A stretch of DNA of 64,000 nt from PALSA-911 sp963839645 (GTDB lineage: Bacteria > Pseudomonadota > Alphaproteobacteria > Acetobacterales > Acetobacteraceae). The notes below the pieces were generated by a model. That model saw only the letters and a program-made list of their open reading frames with translations, searched no databases and had not been told where the DNA came from. Of the stretch, positions 42,063 to 50,731 are shown piece by piece; positions within the stretch are counted from its first letter, which is position 1, and each line of letters opens with the position of its first letter. The translations under genes were made by a program, and so were the position numbers. The stretch lies in the NCBI GenBank assembly GCA_963839645.1, contig CAWIVZ010000001.1, forward strand, positions 1,054,001 to 1,118,000. The letters run 5' to 3'.

Positions 42063-43087
42063 CCACCGCCCTCGATCCCGCCCATTCCCGCCCCATCCAG
42101 CTCTTCGTCACCGCCGACGAGGCCGACATCCGGCTGGACCGCTGGTTTCGCCGCCATTTTCCCTGGATCACCCAGGGGGCGATGCAGAAGCTCTGCCGCA
42201 CCGGCCAGATCCGGGTCGACGGCAAGCGTGCCGACGCCGCCACCCGGCTGGTGCCCGGCCAGGCGCTGCGCGTGCCGCCGCTGCCGGCGGCTCCCGTGAA
42301 AAAGACCCAGGCCCCGACAGCCCCGCCCGATCCCGGCATGCTGAAGGATCTGGAGAAATCGGTGCTGTACCGCGATGACGACCTCATCGTCATCAACAAG
42401 CCGCCCGGCCTGCCGGTCCAGGGCGGCCCCGGCATCACCCGCCACCTCGACGGCATGCTGGACGCGCTGCGCTTCGGCTCCGAACATCGTCCCCGCCTGG
42501 TGCACCGCCTGGACCGCGATACCTCCGGCGTGCTGGTGCTCGCCCGCACCCCCGGCGTCGCCGCCAGGCTGGCCGCCGCCTTTCGCACGCGCGATGTCGA
42601 GAAGACCTATTGGGCCGTGGTCGCCGGCCGCCCTGTCCCGGTGGAGGGCCGCATCGATCTGCCGCTGAAGCGCGTCGGCGGCCCGCGCGGGGAACACACC
42701 GAGCCCGCCGAACGCGACGACAAGGAAGGCGCGCGCGCCATCACCGATTACGAAACGCTGGACCACGCCGCCCGCAAGCTGGCCTGGCTGGAACTCAAGC
42801 CGCTCACCGGCCGCACGCACCAACTGCGGGTGCATTGCGTGGCGATCGGCGCGCCGATCCTGGGCGACGAGAAATACGCCAAGCCCGACCATAACGGCGC
42901 CGGCGGCGCCTTCGTCGAAGGCCTGTCCGAGCGGTTGCACCTGCACGCCCGCGCCCTGCGCCTGCCCCACCCTGCCGGCGGAACATTGCTGGTGGAGGCC
43001 GACCTTCCCCCCCATATGCGGGAAACCTTTGCTACTCTTGGCTTCACCATTCCCGAAACCCACCCTCCGGTCCGCCGCGCGCGCTGA
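42059..43087 (+). CDS. RluA-family 23S rRNA pseudouridine synthase (RluC-like)
   Basis: 342 residues. An S4 RNA-binding domain (about residues 20-80, DIRLDRWFRRHFPWITQG) precedes the catalytic domain with RLVHRLDRDTSGVLVLART, whose Asp is the nucleophile, and LKPLTGRTHQLRVHCVA. It converts specific uridines in 23S rRNA to pseudouridine; RluC-like rather than RluD-like by the Lys-rich linker, but exact sites are inferred. Coupled to rarA by ATGA. Confidence 0.88.
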   Translation: MTTALDPAHSRPIQLFVTADEADIRLDRWFRRHFPWITQGAMQKLCRTGQIRVDGKRADAATRLVPGQALRVPPLPAAPVKKTQAPTAPPDPGMLKDLEKSVLYRDDDLIVINKPPGLPVQGGPGITRHLDGMLDALRFGSEHRPRLVHRLDRDTSGVLVLARTPGVAARLAAAFRTRDVEKTYWAVVAGRPVPVEGRIDLPLKRVGGPRGEHTEPAERDDKEGARAITDYETLDHAARKLAWLELKPLTGRTHQLRVHCVAIGAPILGDEKYAKPDHNGAGGAFVEGLSERLHLHARALRLPHPAGGTLLVEADLPPHMRETFATLGFTIPETHPPVRRAR

Positions 43088-43126
43088 GCCTGACGCGCGC
43101 GGGCGGAAGGCGGTAGACTGCGCGAT

Positions 43127-45243
43127 ATGGCACAACAGTCCCCTCCCCGGCGCCGCACCCTGCGCATCCTGCTGATCGTTCTTGCCGCATTGATCCTGCT
43201 GCCGGTGCTGGCCGTGCTGGCGCTGGTCGCGACCTTCGACGCCGACAGCGCCAAGCCACGCATCATCGCCGCGGTGGAGGCGGCGACGGGGCGCAAGCTG
43301 GCGATCAACGGCCCGATCCGCCTGGTGGCCGCGCTGCATCCCAGCATCGAGCTGAACGACGTGTCCCTGTCCAATCCAGCCGGCTTCTCCCGCCCGCAGA
43401 TGGCGGCGCTGAAGCGGCTGAACCTGCAACTGGCGCTGCTGCCCCTGCTGCACCGCCGGGTCGAGATCGACCGCCTGGTCATCGGCGGCGCCGACATCCT
43501 GCTGGAGCTGAACGCGGCGGGGGAGGGCAATTGGCAATTCAAGCCGCCGGCCGCAGCCGGCCCGGCCGCGCCGGCGCAAACCCCGGTGGCGGGATCGGCG
43601 CAAGCCGCCCCCCTGGCGATCCATATCGACAGGATCGAGATCGCCGATGGCCAGATCGCCTATCGCAATCCCAGGATGGCGGCTCCCGAAGCCCTGACGA
43701 TCCAGGCCCTGACGATCCAGGCCCCACCCCTGGCCACCGGCGCGGCGGACGAGCCGGTCCGCCTGACGATGAAGGCCAGTTCCGCCGCTGTCCCGTTGAC
43801 CCTGGACGGCCAGGTCGGTCCCTATGGCGCCCTGTTCGCCGGCACGCAGCCGGTGAACCTGGACCTCAGGCTCGCCGCGTCCGGCGCGACATTGACGCTG
43901 GCCGGCACCATCGCCGATCCCGCCCGGCTGTCGGGTGCCGATTTGCGCCTGCAGGGCGATGTCCCCGATCTGGCCGCACTTTCCGGTTTGGCGCATACCG
44001 GGCTGCCGAAGCTGAAGGCGATCTCCGGGCAGGCAAGGCTGACCGATCTCCCCGGCAAGCCCGGCCTGTTCACGGGCTTTGCCCTGCACGGCCTGAAGCT
44101 GGCGTCGCCGCAGGGGCAACTCGATGGCGAGATAGCGATCACCCGCGGAACCCCGCCGCTGGTGCAGGGAACGCTGCATGCCGTCCGGATCGACGTTGAC
44201 GCGCTCCGCGCCGCCAGGCCTGCCGAGGTCAACGCTGCGGTTGCGACACCGGCATCCAAACCGACGCCCCCATCCGCTCCGCCCATCTGGGCCATCGCCG
44301 AGGCGCCTCATCCCCGATCAGGAACTGTCCCTGGACTTCCTTCGCGCGGTCAATGCGGACCTGACCGTGGCGATCGGCGAACTGGTCGCCGGCGGCGTCA
44401 CCTATCGCGACCTCTCCGGCCAGATCGCCCTGCACGATGCGGCGTTGCGCATCCCGTCCCTCACCGCGACGATTCCCGGCGGGAAGGTGAGGCTCTCCCT
44501 TACCGTCGATGCCGGCAAGCCCGCCCCGCCTGTGGCGCTGAACCTCTCCGCGCCGTCCCTCGCGCTCGCCCCCTTCCTCGCGGCCTTCGCCCTGCCGTCC
44601 TATGCCCAGGGCGACCTGCGGATGGATGCCGATCTGCACGGCACCGGCCGCTCGCCCCACCAGCTTGCCGCCACGCTGGATGGCAGCATCGGCCTGTCGA
44701 TGGAGAACGCGCAGATCGATAGCCAGCGGCTTGGCGAGGCGTTGAAAGGCCTCGAGATACTGAAGAACGGCAAGTCCGGCTACACCGCGCTGCGCTGCCT
44801 CGCCGTGCGCATGGATGCGCATAACGGTGCCGGCACTCTGCGCGCGCTGCTGCTGGACACCGCCCCCATGCGCCTTTCCGGCAGCGGTGGCCTGAACCTG
44901 GGCGAGGAAACCCTCAACGTCCGCTTGCAAACGACCGTTCGGGTGGGAGGCACCGGGATCGCCGCGCCGCTCGACATCGGCGGCACGTTCCTGGAGCCGA
45001 AGGTCAAGGTGGATGCCGCTCTGCCCGCGCCCGGTGCGGCGGCAAACGCGCCGTTCGGCATCGTCATCGGCAAGCTCGGCCTCGATCAGCTTGTCGCCGG
45101 CAACACGGGCGAGTTCTTGCGCCCGCGACCTCGCCATTGCCCGCGGCGAGAAGCCCCCGCCGGAAGCGGCCACTCCGGCCCCGGCCCAGCCGGCCGCCAA
45201 ACCGCCCAAGCCCGCCGATCTGCTGCGCCAGTTGCTGCGCTGA
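43127..45243 (+). CDS. asmA: AsmA-family envelope protein (two apparent +1 frameshifts)
   Basis: 704 codons plus stop once two bases are removed. One N-terminal membrane helix (LRILLIVLAALILLPVLAVL) anchors a long periplasmic beta-rich region; AATGRKLAINGPIRLVAALH and LDGSIGLSMENAQID match AsmA proteins. Breaks: C44306, after which LIPDQELSLDFLRAVNADL continues, and T45114, after which SCARDLAIARGEK continues to the end (AKPPKPADLLRQLLR). AsmA-like proteins are implicated in lipid transport or outer-membrane assembly. As deposited only about 395 residues would be made in frame. Confidence 0.82.
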
Positions 45244-45267
45244 CCCCAACCCGACCATGAGGCCAAA

Positions 45268-45972
45268 TTGAAACGATTCTGGGACACCGCTTCCGTGGAA
45301 GCCGTTGCCGGCGGCCATGCCGTGCTGTTGGACGGCAAGCCCATCCACCTGCCCGGCGGCGGTGTGCTGCGTGTGCGCTCCACCAGCCTTGCGCACGCCA
45401 TCGCCGCCGAATGGCAGACGGCCGGGGGCGCCAAGGGCGGCGAGATGACCTTCGCCGACACCCCTCTCACCCGCATCGCCGGCACCGCCGAGGAGCGCAT
45501 CGCGCCCGATCCGGGCCCCACCATCGACGCCCTCGCCGCCTACGCGGAGAGTGACCTGCTCTACTACCGCGCCGAAGCCCCGGAAGCGCTCATCCAGCGC
45601 CAGGCCCAACGCTGGCAACCCTGGCTGGACTGGGCCGCGCTTACCTTCGATGCGCCGCTGAAAACCACCGCGGGCATCGCTTATGTCCGGCAGGACCCGG
45701 CCAGCCTGCGCGCGCTGCGCCAGCCGCTGACCCGCTACGACCCCGTCATTCTTGCCGCCCTCGGCGTCGCCGTGCCGCTGCTTGGCAGCCTGGTCCTCGG
45801 CCTCGCCATGGCCGAGAACCGGCTCGATGCCAAAACCGCCTATGAGCTCGGCGCGCTGGACGAGCTGTTTCAGGCCGAATTCTGGGGCGAGGACGCCGAA
45901 GCCACTGCCCGGCGCGCCGGGATCGCCGCCGACATCGTGATCGCCGGCCGGCTGATCGAGCTGGTGCGGTAG
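45268..45972 (+). CDS. ATP12-family F1-ATPase assembly chaperone
   Basis: 234 residues from a TTG start at 45268 (read MKRFWDTASVEAVAGGHAVL); no ATG fits and AGG lies about 6 nt ahead. TPLTRIAGTAEERIA, ESDLLYYRAEAPEALIQRQ, and GALDELFQAEFWGEDAEA match ATP12. In mitochondria and alphaproteobacteria it assists assembly of the F1 alpha subunit, and its presence supports the alphaproteobacterial assignment. Downstream of asmA, same strand. Confidence 0.9.
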   Translation: MKRFWDTASVEAVAGGHAVLLDGKPIHLPGGGVLRVRSTSLAHAIAAEWQTAGGAKGGEMTFADTPLTRIAGTAEERIAPDPGPTIDALAAYAESDLLYYRAEAPEALIQRQAQRWQPWLDWAALTFDAPLKTTAGIAYVRQDPASLRALRQPLTRYDPVILAALGVAVPLLGSLVLGLAMAENRLDAKTAYELGALDELFQAEFWGEDAEATARRAGIAADIVIAGRLIELVR

Positions 45973-45977
45973 GGGGT

Positions 45978-46008
45978 CATCGGATCATGCGGCGACCATG
46001 ATCCGATG
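45978..46008. terminator. Bidirectional hairpin between ATP12 and gabD
   Basis: Perfect 12-bp stem CATCGGATCATG / CATGATCCGATG (45978-45989, 45997-46008) with a 7-nt loop, between convergent genes. No T run on either side, so it is more likely an mRNA end-stabiliser or weak terminator serving both. Confidence 0.6.
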
Positions 46009-46015
46009 CGGGCGT

Positions 46016-47494
46016 TCAGGTCCCGATGCCGCCGATGGCCAGATACTTGATCTCCAGATAGTCCTCGATGCCGTATTTGGAGCCCTCGCGGCCCAGGCCG
46101 GAGGATTTCATGCCGCCGAAGGGGGCGATCTCGGTGGAGATGATGCCTTCATTGATGCCGATGATGCCGTATTCCAGCGCTTCCGCCACGCGGAAGATGC
46201 GGCCGATGTCGCGGGCGTAGAAATACGACGCCAGGCCGAATTCGGTGTCGTTGGCCAGGCGCACGGCTTCCTCCTCCGTGCTGAAGCGGAACAGCGGCGC
46301 CACCGGGCCGAAGGTTTCCTCGCGGAAGATGTCGGCGTCGTGGGGAACGTTGGCGAGGATCGTCGGCTGGAAGAAATTACCGCCGAGCGCGTGGCGCTGC
46401 CCGCCGGTGATCACGCTGGCGCCGCGCTTCAGGGCGTCGGCGATGTGGGCCTCGACCTTGCTGACGGCGGCGGCGTTGATCAGCGGCCCCTGGGTGACGC
46501 CGGTATCCATGCCGTTGCCGACCTTGAGTTCCTCCACGGCCGCCTTCAGCTTCGCGGCGAAGGCGTCATACACGCCGTCCTGCACCAGCAGGCGGTTGGC
46601 GCAGACGCAGGTCTGGCCGGCATTGCGGTATTTGCTGGCCATCGCGCCCTGCACGGCCGCATCGAGGTCCGCATCGTCGAACACGATGAACGGCGCGTTG
46701 CCGCCGAGTTCCATGCTGGTCTTCTTGATGGTGGGCGCGCATTGCGCCAGCAGCATCGCGCCGACCTCGGTGCTGCCGGTGAAGCTGAGCTTGCGCACCA
46801 GCGGGTTGGAGGTGAGTTCTCCGCCGGTTTCGCCGGACGGGCCGGTGATCACGTTGCAGACGCCGGCGGGCATGCCCGCGCGCTCGGCCAGCACGGCCAA
46901 GGCGAGGGCGGAAAACGGCGTCTGGCTGGCCGGGCGCAGCACGCCGGTGCAGCCGGCGGCCCAGCCGGGGCCGGCCTTGCGGGTGATCATCGCGGTGGGG
47001 AAGTTCCAGGGCGTGATCGCCGCGAACACGCCGATCGGCTCCTTCTGCACGATCACGCGCCGGCCCTTGGCGTTCTGCGGAATGGTGTCGCCATAGACGC
47101 GCTTGCCCTCCTCGGCGAACCACTCGATGAAGCTGGCGCCGTAGGCGATCTCGCCGCGGGCTTCCGCCCAGGGCTTGCCCTGCTCGGCGGTCATGATGGT
47201 GGCCAAATCGTCGGCGTTCGCCAGCATCAGGTCGAACAGGCGGCGCAGGATGGTGGCGCGGTCCTTGGCCAGCATGGCACGCCAAGCCGGCTGGGCGCGA
47301 TGCGCGGCCTCGATCGCGCGGCGGGTCTCGGCGGCGCCCAGGGCGGGAACCTCGCCGACGAGTTCCCCGGTGGCGGGGTTCATTACCTGGATGGTGCGGC
47401 CGCTGTCCGCCTGCACCCATTTGCCGTCGATGCAATTGGCCTGGCGGAACAGGCTGGGGTCCTTGAGCGGCAGTGGCGCTGTCTGGTTGAGCAT
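46016..47494 (-). CDS. gabD: NAD(P)-dependent succinate-semialdehyde dehydrogenase
   Basis: 492 residues, normal for the family. Catalytic Cys296 in NAGQTCVCANR and Glu262 in MELGGNAPF; N-terminal LFRQANCIDGKWVQADSGRT and NPATGELVGEVP fit SSADH. It oxidises succinic semialdehyde to succinate, last step of GABA use. The cofactor-binding lysine (usually VLKPA) is Arg187 here (VLRPASQTP). Directly downstream of an XRE regulator on the same strand, 56 nt apart, so possibly controlled by it. Other aldehyde substrates remain possible. Confidence 0.88.
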   Translation of the reverse strand: MLNQTAPLPLKDPSLFRQANCIDGKWVQADSGRTIQVMNPATGELVGEVPALGAAETRRAIEAAHRAQPAWRAMLAKDRATILRRLFDLMLANADDLATIMTAEQGKPWAEARGEIAYGASFIEWFAEEGKRVYGDTIPQNAKGRRVIVQKEPIGVFAAITPWNFPTAMITRKAGPGWAAGCTGVLRPASQTPFSALALAVLAERAGMPAGVCNVITGPSGETGGELTSNPLVRKLSFTGSTEVGAMLLAQCAPTIKKTSMELGGNAPFIVFDDADLDAAVQGAMASKYRNAGQTCVCANRLLVQDGVYDAFAAKLKAAVEELKVGNGMDTGVTQGPLINAAAVSKVEAHIADALKRGASVITGGQRHALGGNFFQPTILANVPHDADIFREETFGPVAPLFRFSTEEEAVRLANDTEFGLASYFYARDIGRIFRVAEALEYGIIGINEGIISTEIAPFGGMKSSGLGREGSKYGIEDYLEIKYLAIGGIGT

Positions 47495-47550
47495 CGCGGC
47501 TCTCCTCCCTGGGGTTGCTGGCGGGAGGATAGGCGGGAACGCGCCGGTTG

Positions 47551-48033
47551 TCAGGCTCCGGTTAGCTGGCCACCAGCCATTGGCGCCGTGGCCAGGCCCG
47601 ACAGCCGCTCCTCGGCGGCCAGGGCGCGCGCCAGGTGGCTGAGCGCTTCCTGGTGCTTCTCGTTGGAGATGGCCGCGAAATTGCGGGCGAGTTCCAGCGA
47701 CATCCGCAGCCGCGGCGATGTGTCCGCATGCTCCGAGCCATCGGCAAGGCCCTCGAAGAACCAGCCGACCGGCACGGTGAGCGCCTGGGCGATGTCATAC
47801 AGCCGGCCGGCGGTGATCCGGTTCAGGCCGCGCTCGTATTTGTGCGCCTGCTGGTAGGTGACGCCGATCATGGCCGACAGTTGCTGCAACGATAAACCGA
47901 GGACCATGCGGCGCTCCAGGATGCGGTTGCCGACATACCGGTCCACGAGTGCGGCGGATGGGCCAGCATCCTCCCGCCCCTGATCCTCTGCGTGCGCCGC
48001 ATGACGATCGTCGTAATGCTTCAGACCGCCCAT
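47551..48033 (-). CDS. XRE-family transcriptional regulator
   Basis: 160 residues. The HTH spans roughly residues 36-95, with RRMVLGLSLQQLSAMIGVT and QQAHKYERGLNRITAGRLYD, a Cro/C1-type fold; the C-terminal part is helical and Ala/Glu-rich. GAGGGAGGG lies 8 nt before the ATG. Located between phaR and gabD on the same strand, it may regulate either; the ligand is unknown. Similar small XRE proteins are common in alphaproteobacteria. Confidence 0.82.
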   Translation of the reverse strand: MGGLKHYDDRHAAHAEDQGREDAGPSAALVDRYVGNRILERRMVLGLSLQQLSAMIGVTYQQAHKYERGLNRITAGRLYDIAQALTVPVGWFFEGLADGSEHADTSPRLRMSLELARNFAAISNEKHQEALSHLARALAAEERLSGLATAPMAGGQLTGA

Positions 48034-48208
48034 CGCGAATACCCTCCCTCAAGTTACGGTAGAGCAGGAGGCTAGCATTTCATCCCACGCCCTGGTCATC
48101 ACGAGCGAGGGATGGACATTCACGCTTCTGTCATAAGGCGCTTGCATTTTGCGTAATGAATAGCCTGTTCCAACGCCGCCGGCCGATCCTGCAGGGATCA
48201 GCGCAAAC

Positions 48209-48877
48209 TCAGGGCTTGTTGGCCTTCGCCTGGGCCTGGGCCTCGGCGAGCGCCTGGCGCAGACGCTCCACCTCCGCGCGCAGGGTGTCGATCTCCGCTT
48301 CCGGCTCGGGTGGAGTGGCGGACATGGACGCATCCGGCGGACGGTAGAAGGGAGCGAACATGCCCATCGCGCGTTCCATCATCGCCATGTTCTGGCGGCT
48401 GACCTCCTCCATGCCGGGGAACAGATTGCCGACGGTTTCCTGCACCGTCACGCGAACCTTCTCCTGCTGCTCGGCGAAGGCCTCCATGGCCTTTTCCAGG
48501 TAGTTGGGCACCAGGCCCTGCATGGAATTGCCATAAAAGCCGATCAACTGCCGCAGGAAGCCGGTGGGCAGCATCGCCCGGCCCTTGCCTTCTTCCTCGA
48601 CGATGATCTGCGTCAGCACGGAGCGGGTGATGTCATCGCCGCTCTTGGCGTCGTACACGATGAAGTCCCGGCCGGTGCGCACCATCTCCGCCAAATTGTC
48701 GAGGGTGATGTAGCTGGAGCTCTCGGTATTGTAGAGGCGGCGGTTGGCGTATTTCTTCACGACGACCGGCTGGCTGGAAACCGCGGCCGACTTGGAGGGC
48801 TCGGGCGTGTTCGCCGGTGTTGTCTTGGACTCCGGCGCTGGCTTGTCGGGCGGAGCTTTGCTGGCGGATGCGGGCAT
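48209..48877 (-). CDS. phaR: Polyhydroxyalkanoate synthesis repressor PhaR
   Basis: 222 residues. The conserved N-terminal DNA-binding part begins VVVKKYANRRLYNTESSSYIT after a Pro/Lys/Ser-rich lead, followed by the PHB-accumulation domain MLPTGFLRQLIGFYGNSMQ and a helical granule-binding part (YLEKAMEAFAEQQEKVRVTV). PhaR senses polymer and represses phasin and pha genes. Its position divergent from the PhaC-like gene and near phaAB supports this. Confidence 0.93.
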   Translation of the reverse strand: MPASASKAPPDKPAPESKTTPANTPEPSKSAAVSSQPVVVKKYANRRLYNTESSSYITLDNLAEMVRTGRDFIVYDAKSGDDITRSVLTQIIVEEEGKGRAMLPTGFLRQLIGFYGNSMQGLVPNYLEKAMEAFAEQQEKVRVTVQETVGNLFPGMEEVSRQNMAMMERAMGMFAPFYRPPDASMSATPPEPEAEIDTLRAEVERLRQALAEAQAQAKANKP

Positions 48878-49057
48878 GGGTTCGCTCTTGTTCCAGGATT
48901 TTCCCTAACATGCGGCTTATGCCGCAACTGCGAAAGAACTTTTTTATCCGGCTTGCCGGGAGGTACGGTTTGGCGGGAAGGTGCCAGTTCCGGGTGCGCG
49001 TCCGGCGCCCCCATGCGGATGCCTTGCAGGAGGAGGCTCGTGGAGCGTGTATGAGGC

Positions 49058-49609
49058 ATGAGCGACAGGACCGGTGCCGAACCGCCCGAGGCAGACCCGC
49101 CGGAAGACGAGGCGCGGCATTTCGCCCGCGACTGGCTGACCGTCTGGCAGAGCGAACTGGCCGCGGCCGCCGCGGACCGGGAAACCCTGGAGACCTGGAA
49201 GGCCTTGTCGGCGCTGTGGGCCGGCGCGGCTGCGTCCGTGATGCGGCCCGCCGGGGCGGCCAGGGAAACGGGTGCCCAGGAAACGGGCGCCCGGGAACCC
49301 GGCGCCGATGACCCCGCGGCCAGGACCGATGCTGCGCCGCGGGCCGCGGCCGCTGCTGCTGCACCTGACCCTCGCGATGCTGAAATCGCACGGCTTGCCG
49401 AACGGATCGGCCAGCTTGAACACCAGCTCGAACGCCAGCTCGAACAGCAGCGCACCCGACCCCCTCGCCGCCGGGCTGGTGGCGATGCTGGGGCTGCCCC
49501 TGCTGGGCCTGCCGATGCTGGAGATGCTGGCCGGAGCCAAAAGCCCCGGCAAAAGCCCGGGGTTCGGCGCCGGCCTGGGGGCGGGGTGGCCGGAAAGCTT
49601 CCGAAATGA
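49058..49609 (+). CDS. Small coiled-coil protein, possible PHA-synthase accessory (PhaE/phasin-like); overlaps the next gene
   Basis: 183 residues. The N-terminus (FARDWLTVWQSELAAAAADRE and ALWAGAAASVM) is helical; a low-complexity Ala/Pro/Glu middle follows; then a heptad-like coil ARLAERIGQLEHQLERQLEQQ near residues 110-132. No enzyme motif. Its 3' third overlaps the PhaC-like gene in another frame. From about 49330 the third codon positions in this frame become A/T-rich while the other frame becomes GC-rich, so this frame is the constrained one there. Function as partner of the synthase is inferred from position. It could instead be joined to the next frame by a +1 insertion. Confidence 0.55.
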   Translation: MSDRTGAEPPEADPPEDEARHFARDWLTVWQSELAAAAADRETLETWKALSALWAGAAASVMRPAGAARETGAQETGAREPGADDPAARTDAAPRAAAAAAAPDPRDAEIARLAERIGQLEHQLERQLEQQRTRPPRRRAGGDAGAAPAGPADAGDAGRSQKPRQKPGVRRRPGGGVAGKLPK

Positions 49610-50609
49610 CGCCGGACTGATCGCGGGCATTGCCGCCTACAGGCGGCATCCGTGGGTCCGGGACATGGCCGAGCCGCCGGCGATCTGGTCCGAGGGCGAG
49701 GCCCGGCTGCTGGATTACGGCGCCCTCGGTCCGGCAGGTGACACCGGTATGCCGGTGCTGTTCGTGCCCAGCCTGATCAATCGCGCCCATGTGCTGGACC
49801 TGGCGCCGGGCCATTCGATGCTGCGCTTCCTGGCCGGCGCCGGCATCCGGCCACTGCTGCTCGACTGGGGCTGGCCCGGCGCGGCCGAGCGGCAGTTCAC
49901 CCTGACCGACTACATCGCCGACCGGCTGGAGCGCGCGCTTCTGGAAGCGAACCGCCTGACCGGATCGCCACCGGTTCTGGCGGGCTACTGCATGGGCGGC
50001 ACGCTGTCGGTTGCGGCCGCCGCAAGGCGGCCGGACCTCCTGCGTGCCTTGGTCCTGTTGGCGACGCCCTGGGACTTCCATGCCGATGGCGGCAAGACCG
50101 AAACCGTCGTGGCCCGGCTGCTGCCGCTGCTGGAGCCGCTGCTGGGCTTCAACGCCACCCTGCCGATCGATGCGTTGCAGACGCTGTTCACGATGCTCGA
50201 TCCGTTCGGCGTCGGGGACAAATACCGCGCCTTCGCCCGGCTGGACCCGGACAGCGAGCGCGCCAGGCTGTTCGTGGCGCTGGAGGACTGGCTGAACGAC
50301 GGCGTGCCGCTTGCAGCACCTGTGGCGCGCGAGTGCCTGTCGGGCTGGTACGGCGCCAACACGCCGGGGCGCGGGGAATGGCGGGTGGCCGGAAGCCCCG
50401 TCGATCCCGCCACCTTGCGCCTGCCGGTGTTCGTGGCAGCGCCTGGGCGCGACCGGATCGTGCCGCCGGAATCCGCCCGCCCGCTCGCTCAATTGATCGA
50501 GGGTGCCGTTCTGCACGCGCCAGGCGCCGGACATGTGGGCATGGTAGCCGGCATGGGGGCGGAAAAATCGCTTTGGCGGCCGCTGCTGGACTGGCTGCGC
50601 CAGCTTTAG
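49329..50609 (+). CDS. PhaC-like poly(3-hydroxyalkanoate) polymerase / alpha-beta hydrolase
   Basis: 426 residues from ATG 49329 (MLRRGPRPLLLHLTLAMLK). ATGs at 49272 and 49308 are also in frame. The lipase-like box GYCMGG has Cys as nucleophile, as in PHA synthases; Asp in GRDRIVPPES and His in GAGHVGMV complete the triad. NDGVPLAAPVARECLSGWYGAN is family-like. It is shorter than class I PhaC (about 590 residues), lacking much of the N-terminal domain, so it may be a granule-associated hydrolase or a divergent synthase. phaA and phaB follow, phaR diverges: a PHB cluster. Confidence 0.78.
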   Translation: MLRRGPRPLLLHLTLAMLKSHGLPNGSASLNTSSNASSNSSAPDPLAAGLVAMLGLPLLGLPMLEMLAGAKSPGKSPGFGAGLGAGWPESFRNDAGLIAGIAAYRRHPWVRDMAEPPAIWSEGEARLLDYGALGPAGDTGMPVLFVPSLINRAHVLDLAPGHSMLRFLAGAGIRPLLLDWGWPGAAERQFTLTDYIADRLERALLEANRLTGSPPVLAGYCMGGTLSVAAAARRPDLLRALVLLATPWDFHADGGKTETVVARLLPLLEPLLGFNATLPIDALQTLFTMLDPFGVGDKYRAFARLDPDSERARLFVALEDWLNDGVPLAAPVARECLSGWYGANTPGRGEWRVAGSPVDPATLRLPVFVAAPGRDRIVPPESARPLAQLIEGAVLHAPGAGHVGMVAGMGAEKSLWRPLLDWLRQL

Positions 50610-50731
50610 ATCGGCGCCGCAAGATGCACGCTCAAACCTGCTCCGCAGGATGCGTACTTTCATTGCCGGCGTGTGAGTTGTAGTTTTCGCCAGCGTCCGG
50701 GGGCTGGCCCCGGCATGAGGAGAAGCCTGAC

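Noticed and set aside
46245..47857. Long plus-strand frames over gabD
   Set aside because: Gly/Ala/His-rich shadows of the minus-strand genes.
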